From the NCBI GenBank assembly GCA_913044085.1, contig CAJWNW010000026.1:1-18147 (forward strand): a DNA stretch of 18,147 nt, written 5' to 3'. This document shows positions 6,586 through 13,875 of the stretch, piece by piece. How positions within the stretch are numbered: the stretch's first letter is position 1; every line of letters begins with the position of its first letter. This DNA is from an uncultured Flavobacteriaceae bacterium. Lineage in GTDB: Bacteria; Bacteroidota; Bacteroidia; Flavobacteriales; Flavobacteriaceae. The position numbers and the translations under genes are program-made. The notes beneath the pieces were generated by a model. The model was not told the origin of the DNA. It searched no databases and worked only from the letters and a program-made list of their open reading frames with translations.

Positions 6586-9033
6586 CTACAATTTATATTG
6601 GACGGTAAGGTAAAAGTTTCGAGGAGCAGAGGGAATGATACCTGGACCTGGATAACCGGTTGCCCGTCTGGTAAAATACGCATTGTCCAGAAGATTGTTT
6701 ATACCTGATTCAAACTGAAATGCACCCCATTTATAGGAACATCCAAAATCTAAAATATCGTAAGCAGGAATCGCACCAATGACACCACTTAAATTCCCCT
6801 CAGTGGCATTGGTAGCATCTGTAAATTGGTCTGATAGATAAGAATACTGAAGATTGGCGGTAAAATCTTTATAAGAAAATTTAAATCCAGTTTTAAAATT
6901 AACTCTGGGAACAAACTCTACACGATTTCCGACAATTCCATTGGCTTGACTTTCAGTGTATTTGGAATCAATAAGGGAGGTGTTAAAAAATACATTGGAT
7001 TTAAGCTTGTTGTTAAAATTAAAAATTTCATTGAGATTAAAATCTAACAGACTTTCAAATCCGAAAATTCTTGCTTTTCCAATATTGCCTCGCTCGGACC
7101 GTACATTTCCATCAGGAAAAACTTTCTGTAAAAACCCAATACGGTCATCATAAAATAATGAGAAGATACTGATGTCGTAGGAAATGTAATTTTTAAAAAT
7201 ACCGCGCGCGCCCACATCCATTGTTGCTCCTTTTTCATCTGTAATATTAGGGTTAATCACAAAGGCTGGATTGATGATGCTAATGTCTGCAAAAGTCACT
7301 GACCTATAGTTTTGAGATAAGTTGCCATAAAACTCTAAGGAAGTATTGGGTTTATAACTGGCGCCAAGACCCAACAAGACAAAAGAACGTTCACGTGTTT
7401 CGTTGTAAAAATCAGTTTCATTTAGGATGACATTGCCAGCAGCGTCTAAATTTATACGTTTGCTATAGCCTTCACTTTCCGTCTTGATGTACTCCAATCG
7501 AAACCCTGGGGTGATTGAAATTTGATCATTTAAGTAAATTAATTGTTCCCCAAAAACAGCGTTGTTAAGATTTGGATAAGTATAACATGATTGGGCAGGA
7601 TAGTCAATGTATTGTTGGGTTTGAAAACTAAAATCGGGGCCTGATCCGCTACTTCCAGGGCCTTGTTTACCTATATTGTTGGCCTTATAGTATTTAACGC
7701 CTAAAAGCGCTGTAGCATTTTTATTTAACAGTTTGTAGTTGTGAATCAATCGTGACTCAAAACCATAATTATTAAAATTGCCTTTGATAAGATCTCGCTC
7801 CTCATAGGAACCAAAAAAATTATCAAATATATCTGGCTGATCAACTCTGTTTGTCCTAAAACCAAGAGCATCCCTAGTGGCATCAAGTCCAAAAAAATTA
7901 AAACTAAATTTTGTGCTTTCTGAAAATTCGTGGGTTACCTTGGCATTGTAAAGCAACCAATTGATGGCAAACCAATTTCTGGATCTATTGCTTTGATAAG
8001 GATCACTGTCAAACATTGTATCGTTCAAGCCTCCGGCTTGCTTGGCCAGATAGTTTAAATACGTTATTTCTCCTGTTATTTCTGTTTTTTCTGAAAGCTT
8101 ATACTCCAATTTTAAATACAGATTCCGGGATGAAAAATTAGAGTTATCTCTAAAACCATCCCCTTCTTTGTAATTAAAAAACGCATAATACCCAAGCTTA
8201 TTTTTAGTTCCGCTGAGGCTTGTGAAGTTTGTGTAAAGATTGTTGCTGCCCAGCGTGTTTCGTGTTTGGACTTCCAACAAACGGTTGGGATTGGGAGCTT
8301 TCATTTTAAAATTTACCAAGCCGCCAAACTGGGTGCCATATTGTAGGGAGGCAGCCCCGCGAACAATTTGAATTTCTGAAAGGGCTTCGGAAGCAGGGGT
8401 ATAATAACTCTCAGGATACCCCAGTACATCCGCACTGATGTCATAGCCATTTTGACGGGTGTTGAAATTTGAGGTTCGGTTGGGATCCAGACCACGTCCG
8501 CCAATATTGAGTTGTAGTCCAGCATCGTCATTTTGATAAATATTCAGCCCCGCAATCTGGCTGTATATTTGCCGGGCATTATTAGTGGCCAAATTTGCAA
8601 AAATATTATTCATAACGACAACCTCATTTTTTTTACCAGCGTAAATGGCCATTTCTTCTACATCAGCCATGCGTTTGACAGAAAAATATTGTTTTTTTAC
8701 CACAGCCAATTCAACAGATGATAACTGCTCTGTAAGTGGTTCTAAAACAACCTTCAAATCAAGCTTATTGGAAGTATTTATGGTTGTTTTAAAAGGTTTG
8801 TAGTTATAAGAAAAATAGATCAAATCAAGGCTGTCTTTTTCTGTGACAAAGGCATAAGCCCCTTTGACATCGGTAGTTGTTAGCAATTTCCCAAATCCTG
8901 AAAAAATCTCAACAGATTCTATAGGAGCTTCTGTGAATTTATCGAAAACAGTTCCCGAGACTTCGGATTGCCCGAACGATAAAAGGTTTGAAAGCACTAA
9001 TAAATAAATAATATTAAAATCCTTTAATCTCAT
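6586..9033 (-). CDS. TonB-dependent outer-membrane receptor, FecA-like, with N-terminal carboxypeptidase-regulatory-like domain
   Basis: An 815-residue TonB receptor. Signal peptide at 1-21; a carboxypeptidase-D-regulatory-like beta domain at about 24-100 ('VSGTVFDKFTEAPIESVEIF' ... 'LDLKVVLEPL'), common in Bacteroidetes receptors; plug at about 125-245 with 'IAGLNIYQNDDAGLQLNIGG', 'RGLDPNRTSN', 'LSEIQIVRGAASLQYGTQFG' and 'GLVNFKMK'; then a barrel ending 'YLTVQYKL'. The plug resembles ferric dicitrate receptors (FecA type), so a ferric chelate is the likely substrate, but ligand prediction from sequence is weak. No FecI/FecR pair is present to support citrate regulation. Its ATG lies 20 bases inside the end of the HTTM gene, implying coupled translation, and its stop is 3 bases before the next receptor. 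Confidence 0.88.
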   Translation of the reverse strand: MRLKDFNIIYLLVLSNLLSFGQSEVSGTVFDKFTEAPIESVEIFSGFGKLLTTTDVKGAYAFVTEKDSLDLIYFSYNYKPFKTTINTSNKLDLKVVLEPLTEQLSSVELAVVKKQYFSVKRMADVEEMAIYAGKKNEVVVMNNIFANLATNNARQIYSQIAGLNIYQNDDAGLQLNIGGRGLDPNRTSNFNTRQNGYDISADVLGYPESYYTPASEALSEIQIVRGAASLQYGTQFGGLVNFKMKAPNPNRLLEVQTRNTLGSNNLYTNFTSLSGTKNKLGYYAFFNYKEGDGFRDNSNFSSRNLYLKLEYKLSEKTEITGEITYLNYLAKQAGGLNDTMFDSDPYQSNRSRNWFAINWLLYNAKVTHEFSESTKFSFNFFGLDATRDALGFRTNRVDQPDIFDNFFGSYEERDLIKGNFNNYGFESRLIHNYKLLNKNATALLGVKYYKANNIGKQGPGSSGSGPDFSFQTQQYIDYPAQSCYTYPNLNNAVFGEQLIYLNDQISITPGFRLEYIKTESEGYSKRINLDAAGNVILNETDFYNETRERSFVLLGLGASYKPNTSLEFYGNLSQNYRSVTFADISIINPAFVINPNITDEKGATMDVGARGIFKNYISYDISIFSLFYDDRIGFLQKVFPDGNVRSERGNIGKARIFGFESLLDFNLNEIFNFNNKLKSNVFFNTSLIDSKYTESQANGIVGNRVEFVPRVNFKTGFKFSYKDFTANLQYSYLSDQFTDATNATEGNLSGVIGAIPAYDILDFGCSYKWGAFQFESGINNLLDNAYFTRRATGYPGPGIIPSAPRNFYLTVQYKL

Positions 9034-10387
9034 CTTTAAAAGGTTTAATCCATTGTTTGTGTTTGAACGATTCTTTTTGCATCAGCAGATCGATTTCAGG
9101 GTCAATAAATTGTTGATTAGATCTGCCATTCAGGGATACATAGCTTTCCGCATATATTCCAATATTTTTATGCCCTTGGCTTTTAAAATGGTCTCCTAAA
9201 TAATGTGCGTACTCCAAAATCATATCTGGTTGAAAACTCATTTGTTTGATTTGAAGATCGGTCAAAAAATGGCCATTCCTAACATAAAAAGAACTACCGG
9301 AGGTTTTATTGACAACTTTAAAATTGGTGTAACCTATTTTCTCAACCAACATCACTCTCCAAGAAAATCGATACCCTTCCTCGGCCCAAAATAGTTCCGA
9401 TGGGTATAAAACATATCTGAAGGGAACCACCATCTGAATGGCAAAAAAAATGGCAAGGGTCCAAAGTATCCATTTAGGCCGCTTGTAATTAAAATGATTT
9501 ACATTTTCTATGAACGAAACCTCCATCATAGAGCGCAAGGGATGAATGATTTTTTTTAGTAATATTACGATCTTATCGTGGGTCTCGCCCTCAAAAAAGA
9601 TCAAGGCACTGACAATCATAATGTAAGGAAACATTCCTATGGGGAACAAAACGGCTGTAAAAACATGAAAAAAGACCACCATTGCAAAACCAAAAAGTCT
9701 CGTCTTTCTGTAGAACAAAAGAAATGGAATACTGAGATCGTAAAGCATCCCGCCCCAACTCATAGCGTAATGTACCCAATCTTGTTGTAACAAAGTTTCA
9801 CCTATCAGTGGAATATCGTACTTGGAAGGCATCCATATTTTAAGTGGCAATGCCTTAAAAAGCCAGTCCGAATTTATTTTTGCAAGGCCGGCATAGAAAT
9901 AAATGATAACCATTAAGAGTTTTATCGCATCAACAGTCCACTGTGGTATTTCTTTGTATTGTTTTTTTCTAAAAAAAACATCCATTGAAAAGCATTTGTT
10001 GGCAGGCAAGAAAACAAGCAAAAAACTTAAAATACTTATGAAATAGTAGTGATTTAAATAGGTTGTTTTTTCTATGAGTTCTATGTAGGTAAAGCACAAG
10101 AAAAATAGTAAAATACTAAGTCTATACCACAGACCAATTGTGATGAGAAAAGCACATAAAATGCAAATGATAAAAAGCAAGTAGGTATAACTTCCCAAAC
10201 TCTGAACCCATTCAAAACCATAATATTTGAAATGAAATTTTGGCTCTACATATACAGTTTCAATCCAGCCCTTACTCCAAAACCGCAGCATGCTATAGAG
10301 CATCATGAGTCCAAAACAAATTCTAAAAACCGCGAGCTTTGACGACGCTGTTGATCTTTTTAAATAATTATCAATCTTTAAAATCAT
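9014..10387 (-). CDS. Full-length vitamin K-dependent gamma-carboxylase-like HTTM membrane protein
   Basis: A 457-residue inner-membrane protein. About seven hydrophobic segments (near 18-34, 66-88, 90-106, 113-128, 153-169, 205-262, 306-322) precede a soluble C-terminal domain (about 325-457). From memory of human GGCX, the correspondence runs the whole length: 'NHYYFISILSFLLVFLPANK' matches the His160 region (here His113), 'YAGLAKINSDWL' matches the Lys218 catalytic-base region (here Lys170), 'GGMLYDL' and 'FPIGMFPYIMIVS' match the later membrane helices, and the tail shares 'FSWRVML' and 'ESYVSLNGRSNQQFIDPEID'. GGCX oxidises vitamin K hydroquinone to carboxylate Glu; the Leptospira ortholog is reported to retain epoxidation only. 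Bacteroidetes make menaquinone, so a cofactor exists. The gene lies 33 bases after the imelysin gene and overlaps the FecA-like receptor by 20 bases. Reaction and substrate in this organism are unknown. Confidence 0.9.
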   Translation of the reverse strand: MILKIDNYLKRSTASSKLAVFRICFGLMMLYSMLRFWSKGWIETVYVEPKFHFKYYGFEWVQSLGSYTYLLFIICILCAFLITIGLWYRLSILLFFLCFTYIELIEKTTYLNHYYFISILSFLLVFLPANKCFSMDVFFRKKQYKEIPQWTVDAIKLLMVIIYFYAGLAKINSDWLFKALPLKIWMPSKYDIPLIGETLLQQDWVHYAMSWGGMLYDLSIPFLLFYRKTRLFGFAMVVFFHVFTAVLFPIGMFPYIMIVSALIFFEGETHDKIVILLKKIIHPLRSMMEVSFIENVNHFNYKRPKWILWTLAIFFAIQMVVPFRYVLYPSELFWAEEGYRFSWRVMLVEKIGYTNFKVVNKTSGSSFYVRNGHFLTDLQIKQMSFQPDMILEYAHYLGDHFKSQGHKNIGIYAESYVSLNGRSNQQFIDPEIDLLMQKESFKHKQWIKPFKDEIKGF

Positions 10388-10420
10388 TTAAAAAGCATAT
10401 TTAATATTTAGTGATTAATT

Positions 10421-11527
10421 TTAGTCACCATCAGCATCTACATAGTCGGTCGCAATTTGTAAAACAGATAACATATCTGTTTTTAAAAGAACTGTACAAG
10501 CTTGTATATTATCGTAAGTGATGGCCATACCTAGGAAATCGTTATTTAACTGATTTACAAAATTAGAATCCAATCCTTCAATTGATGATTTCCCAAGATC
10601 TAGCTGTGCATTGATGTCACTGCTCAAGCCAAGCATCTCTTCTGTCGCAAAATTATCAAGAAACTGTTTTAAACTAGGATTACCGTTACCGTTGAAAAAG
10701 GTTTTAATGGCATCCATGGCCTCTAGTGCAAGTAATCTACTTACATTTTCGTTGTGATAAGCTTCTACTTTTTCAGGAAAAATATCTCCACCAGAAAAAA
10801 TTCCAACAGGTATTCCAAATTTATTGGCTCTAAACCCTTTTTCGTAATAATAAATGAAATCATTTGTCATTTTATTAGCAGATGAAGTTGCTGTATTTTC
10901 TACAGATGCAATAAAACTACCTCTGTAATTGTTCCATTCACTATTTACATAATTGGTGTTGGAGACCATTCTATCCATAATTTCAGTTAGATAGTTGCTG
11001 AAGTTAGGGTTTGTGATATAAAGGTTTAATATTGAAGCGTCGTCTGCTGCAATACCAAATAAAAGGTAATCCATGGCTGGAAAGCCTTGGGCAGAATTAT
11101 AAGGAGAATTGTCTAAGCTTGAAAAATCACCAGAAGCAATCAAGGCATCAATATTTTCAGTTGCTGTTGGATAAACGTTCATTTTCAAATGATAGAATGT
11201 TTGTTCAGCAGGGCCAATATTAAACATTTCAACATGTTGCCATGATTTGTAAGCTTCAAGCCACGAAAGGCGAGTAGATTCTAAAGTTTCATTATTGGGG
11301 GTAACATTAAAGTTTGTAACCGCAGTTTCAAGTTCCGAAAGTTTGTTAGAAAGATTTTGATAATTGGGAATGATGAAATTATCTGCCCAATTTATTAGCA
11401 TTTGAGATTTTTGTTCCCAAACGGTCTGCGAAGTTTGTGATGATGTACTGTCAGAAGAACTATTGTCAGAGCATCCAATTAATAATCCAACTGAAATAGT
11501 AACTAAAACAGCTATTTTCTTTAACAT
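10421..11527 (-). CDS. Imelysin-family (M75-like) iron-associated lipoprotein with a degenerate GxHxxE motif
   Basis: A 368-residue lipoprotein with lipobox L-I-G-C (Cys19) and a Ser-rich linker, then an all-helical imelysin domain (about 36-365). Recognisable family blocks are 'SWLEAYKSWQHVEMFNIGPAE' split over 88-108, 'GFPAMDYLLFG' (148-158), 'YYYEKGFRANKFGIP' (226-240) and the acidic end 'DYVDADGD'. Imelysin-like proteins are exported, iron-regulated and linked to iron uptake; peptidase activity is doubtful for most. The family's signature GxHxxE corresponds here to G-F-P-A-M-D (148-153): His is Pro and Glu is Asp, so the usual site is altered. The gene follows the DUF4856 lipoprotein gene across a 112-base gap holding a hairpin and a promoter-like box, and precedes the HTTM gene by 33 bases. 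Confidence 0.9.
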   Translation of the reverse strand: MLKKIAVLVTISVGLLIGCSDNSSSDSTSSQTSQTVWEQKSQMLINWADNFIIPNYQNLSNKLSELETAVTNFNVTPNNETLESTRLSWLEAYKSWQHVEMFNIGPAEQTFYHLKMNVYPTATENIDALIASGDFSSLDNSPYNSAQGFPAMDYLLFGIAADDASILNLYITNPNFSNYLTEIMDRMVSNTNYVNSEWNNYRGSFIASVENTATSSANKMTNDFIYYYEKGFRANKFGIPVGIFSGGDIFPEKVEAYHNENVSRLLALEAMDAIKTFFNGNGNPSLKQFLDNFATEEMLGLSSDINAQLDLGKSSIEGLDSNFVNQLNNDFLGMAITYDNIQACTVLLKTDMLSVLQIATDYVDADGD

Positions 11528-11550
11528 AATTTAAAATTTAATAAAAACTA

Positions 11551-11578
11551 GGTGCCTGCAAATATAAATGCAAGCACC
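11551..11578 (-). terminator. Intercistronic hairpin with T-run between the DUF4856 and imelysin genes
   Basis: On the minus strand, arms GGTGCTTGCA (11578-11569) and TGCAGGCACC (11560-11551) pair over 10 positions (nine Watson-Crick and one G-T) around an 8-base AT loop. TAGTTTTTAT follows at once (11550-11541). In a region otherwise almost all A/T, this GC-rich stem plus T-run looks like a Rho-independent terminator or attenuator. It starts about 60 bases after the DUF4856 stop and ends 23 bases before the imelysin ATG. Read on the plus strand the sixth pair becomes an A-C mismatch, so the fold favours the operon direction. Confidence 0.65.
11559..11566 (-). promoter_or_regulatory. Possible imelysin -7 promoter box inside the hairpin
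   Basis: TATATTTG followed by C on the minus strand fits TAnnTTTG(Y) exactly and is the same 9-mer as the box before the DUF4856 gene. It occupies the loop and right arm of the hairpin, so initiation would begin inside or just past the right arm, about 25-30 bases before the imelysin ATG. No TTG lies at the standard -33 distance. It could be chance in AT-rich DNA. Confidence 0.35.
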
Positions 11579-11639
11579 AGGTTTTTCGTTATGAAAACAA
11601 ATATTTAACAAATAATATTTTTTATTATAATTACATTTT

Positions 11640-12842
11640 TTACCAACCAAAAGCGTTGTCAATTAATGCAATCATACCTTGCTCTGGGTCAGTAATGTAA
11701 ATATCCTGCAGATTATGGAAATCAGCAAAATAAGCGCCTCCTCCTGTTGGTGGAGCACCTTCGCCAGTTAGGGCGTACATTATAGTAGCACGATCCATGT
11801 ATGGCATGTCGCCTCCATCGTTAGTGAACTGTAGACTAAAAATAAAACCATAACCTTCAGATAATGAATGATGAGCACCAGCAATGTTACCGCTACCAGC
11901 TTTAGCTAAATAATCATTCAAATAGTGTTTGGCATAGTAACCAATAACCTTTGAAAGCTCTGTCTTGATGACTGCAGCTGCTGCATCTCTTGCATCATAA
12001 TCTGCAATTGTGATGGCGTGGCGTCCAGCAATAAATGCATTGTAAACCGTCTCAGCAATTCCTGGCTCATAATTTTCCTCTACTTTCTTAAAATATTTCA
12101 TAAGTAAGTTTCCAGTAGCTTCTCCCTCTGCAGGCAAACCATAGTTTAAGGTTACATCTGCAACTTGACCATAGAGGTAACCAAAGCCTTCATCCCATTT
12201 GTGCTCCATAGTTGTATAATATTTGCCATCTTCTAGTCTACCAACGGTATTATCTTCACGTCTTGTCCCAGAATCCAATTGGCTTGGGGTGATATAATTG
12301 TTGATAATTTGATCTAAGGCAAAAGCACCGATTAAGCTTTTAAAGAATAATTGGTCTAGCTCTTGTCCAGCAGAATTCAACTGATAACCATCCAACATTC
12401 CAGCGACTCCAGGTGAAGCAGTCCCACCTAAACTGGGAGCAACATCATTAGCAAATTCTGAAAGCCAGCTATCAAATATTGCTAAATTGCTTGCAGTGTT
12501 CGCATAAGCTGATGTTTTGGAACGAATAATTTTAGAGGTTCCATTAAGCTCAGGGTTAGCAAATCCACCAGATCCGTTACTGTCACCACCAAACATAAGA
12601 TCAAGTGCAGCTTCTGTTGAACTGGCATCGTTGAGCGCAGAATAAAGCTCATCTGCTTGCATCAATCGGGTTGTTTGTCCACTGTAACTTACAGTATTAA
12701 AGCCAGCTCTTTCAAATACATAAGACGTAGGGACTTCAGGTCCGCAAGCAGGGCAAGATGAACTATCATCATCTGAACATGAAGTTAAAAATCCTAGAAA
12801 AACAACTGGGAATAGTAACTTTAAAATTTTTGATTTTTTCAT
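11640..12842 (-). CDS. DUF4856-family iron-associated lipoprotein
   Basis: A 400-residue lipoprotein, first gene of the iron cluster. The leader ends in L-T-S-C (Cys22) followed by an acidic S-D-D-D, suggesting surface display. A short Ser linker carries C-P-A-C (30-33). The DUF4856 core starts with 'YVFERAGFNTVSYSGQTTRL' (41-60) and continues to the C-terminal Trp. It is rich in helix-forming sequence and Ala/Gly. Two His/Glu-rich patches, 'TMEHKWDEGFGYLYG' (211-225) and 'GAHHSLSEGYGF' (322-333), are candidate metal sites. DUF4856 proteins have no established function; they are typically encoded beside imelysins, and both are helical lipoproteins, so a shared iron-handling role is inferred. 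A promoter box and two Fur-like palindromes sit directly upstream, so this gene is likely the best iron-controlled one here. Confidence 0.88.
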   Translation of the reverse strand: MKKSKILKLLFPVVFLGFLTSCSDDDSSSCPACGPEVPTSYVFERAGFNTVSYSGQTTRLMQADELYSALNDASSTEAALDLMFGGDSNGSGGFANPELNGTSKIIRSKTSAYANTASNLAIFDSWLSEFANDVAPSLGGTASPGVAGMLDGYQLNSAGQELDQLFFKSLIGAFALDQIINNYITPSQLDSGTRREDNTVGRLEDGKYYTTMEHKWDEGFGYLYGQVADVTLNYGLPAEGEATGNLLMKYFKKVEENYEPGIAETVYNAFIAGRHAITIADYDARDAAAAVIKTELSKVIGYYAKHYLNDYLAKAGSGNIAGAHHSLSEGYGFIFSLQFTNDGGDMPYMDRATIMYALTGEGAPPTGGGAYFADFHNLQDIYITDPEQGMIALIDNAFGW

Positions 12843-12850
12843 TAGTTTTT

Positions 12851-12869
12851 ATTTAGATTAATTTTAAAT
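12851..12869. promoter_or_regulatory. Fur-like palindrome, start-proximal copy
   Basis: A 19-bp inverted repeat, ATTTAGATT-A-ATTTTAAAT, pairs at seven of nine positions about base 12860 (outer pair 12850/12870 also matches). The 7-1-7 layout, with A/T inner halves around one central base, resembles Fur/PerR-family operators. It lies about 10-28 bases past the predicted transcription start, where a bound repressor would block the DUF4856 promoter. Identification with Fur is inferred from shape and from the iron-uptake genes. Confidence 0.5.
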
Positions 12870-12884
12870 AGTTTAAATCAGATG

Positions 12885-12892
12885 CAAATATA
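12885..12892 (-). promoter_or_regulatory. Promoter -7 box of the iron cluster
   Basis: TATATTTG followed by C on the minus strand is an exact TAnnTTTG(Y) match in the 112-base gap between the HMG-CoA lyase and DUF4856 genes. The predicted start is about 12878-12880, giving a leader of about 37 bases. The -33 position holds T-rich sequence without a clean TTG. Confidence 0.55.
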
Positions 12893-12930
12893 AACTCTAA
12901 TTTCAAAATAAAAAAGTTAAAAACGTGTTA

Positions 12931-12949
12931 ATTTAGAATTATTTTAAAT
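12931..12949. promoter_or_regulatory. Fur-like palindrome, distal copy
   Basis: ATTTAGAAT-T-ATTTTAAAT pairs at eight of nine positions about base 12940 and contains the AAT-n-ATT core typical of Fur/PerR operators. Over 20 bases it matches the proximal copy at 18, and the centres are 80 bp apart. It starts just beyond the HMG-CoA lyase stop and lies about 50-70 bases upstream of the predicted transcription start. Confidence 0.5.
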
Positions 12950-12954
12950 AAGGA

Positions 12955-13821
12955 TTATTTGTGGTTTCGAAAAAGTAAAGAAGCAGCATTATGTGCGCTT
13001 TCAAATGCGAGAACATCAATATTAGTTTGAATTTTTTGAGTATTAAAATAGGATAGTAATTTTTCGGTTGGCATATTGCCAGTCAAATCGTCTTTGGCCA
13101 TGGGACAACCACCAAATCCTTGAATGGCACCATCAAAACGGTAACATCCAGCCCCAAAAGCGGCTTCTACTTTTTCATACCAAGAAATAGGATGAGTATG
13201 TAAATGCGCACCAAATTCGACTGAAGGATAAGCGGGAATTAAATTTGAAAATAAATACGAAATAGAACTTGCATTGGAAGTGCCAACGGTATCACTCAAG
13301 GATATAATTTGGACGCCCATTTTATGCAAGCGCTCGGTCCACTCCCCTACGATATCTACATTCCAAGGATCTCCATAGGGATTGCCAAAGGCCATGGATA
13401 AATATACGACTACTTTTTTATGATTCTGGTTTGCAACTTCTAATATATCCTTTAGAATTTCTTCAGATTCATTAATTGTTTTGTGGGTGTTTCGCATTTG
13501 AAAGTTTTCAGAAATAGAAAAAGGAAAGCCCAAAAACTCAATTTCATCAAACGCTGCTGCAGCTTTGGCACCTCTGACGTTGGCAACGATGGCAAGCAGT
13601 TTAGTTCGCGTCTTACTGAGATCTAAAAGCGAAAGAACCGCTGCAGTATCCTGCATCTGTGGAATGGCTTTTGGGGATACAAAACTTCCAAAATCAAGGG
13701 TGTCAAAACCAACGCGCAGTAAAGATTGAAGGTACTGTGTTTTATGTGAAGTTGGAATGAATGATTTTATGCCTTGCATGGCATCCCGTGGACATTCAAT
13801 TATTTTTACACTTTTAGACAT
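12955..13821 (-). CDS. mvaB: Hydroxymethylglutaryl-CoA lyase
   Basis: A 288-residue cytosolic TIM-barrel enzyme of the HMG-CoA lyase/isopropylmalate synthase-like family, cleaving HMG-CoA to acetoacetate and acetyl-CoA at the end of leucine breakdown. Evidence: N-terminal 'ECPRDAMQG' (9-17) carries the catalytic Arg-Asp pair (human EVGPRDGLQ); 'GSFVSPKAIPQMQDT' (45-59) and 'LSDTVGT' follow; 'GAHLHTH' supplies the metal-binding His-x-His; 'FGGCPMAKDDLTGN' holds the catalytic Cys of the GGCP loop. Length is normal for bacterial enzymes. It stands alone between the adhesin-SprF pair (54-base gap) and the iron cluster (112-base gap) with no functional link to either. The promoter is not clear: TACTTTTA at about 13837-13830 is one base off the -7 consensus. 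Confidence 0.93.
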   Translation of the reverse strand: MSKSVKIIECPRDAMQGIKSFIPTSHKTQYLQSLLRVGFDTLDFGSFVSPKAIPQMQDTAAVLSLLDLSKTRTKLLAIVANVRGAKAAAAFDEIEFLGFPFSISENFQMRNTHKTINESEEILKDILEVANQNHKKVVVYLSMAFGNPYGDPWNVDIVGEWTERLHKMGVQIISLSDTVGTSNASSISYLFSNLIPAYPSVEFGAHLHTHPISWYEKVEAAFGAGCYRFDGAIQGFGGCPMAKDDLTGNMPTEKLLSYFNTQKIQTNIDVLAFESAHNAASLLFRNHK

Positions 13822-13875
13822 GCTTGTGTATAAAAGTATAAAATTCCATTTTAATTGAGAGCTCGTTTATTAAAT

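Noticed and set aside
12955..13821. HMG-CoA lyase as a functional member of the iron cluster
   Set aside because: It is separated by 112 bases holding a promoter and operators, and its catalytic motifs are those of leucine catabolism; adjacency alone is not evidence.
13830..13837. TACTTTTA as the HMG-CoA lyase promoter
   Set aside because: One mismatch to the -7 consensus and no TTG at the -33 distance; not strong enough to list as a feature.
13839..13853. Perfect palindrome TAAAAT-GGA-ATTTTA before the HMG-CoA lyase gene, as an operator
   Set aside because: Short, all A/T arms in an AT-rich genome, single copy, and no known regulator or link to the gene; chance is sufficient.
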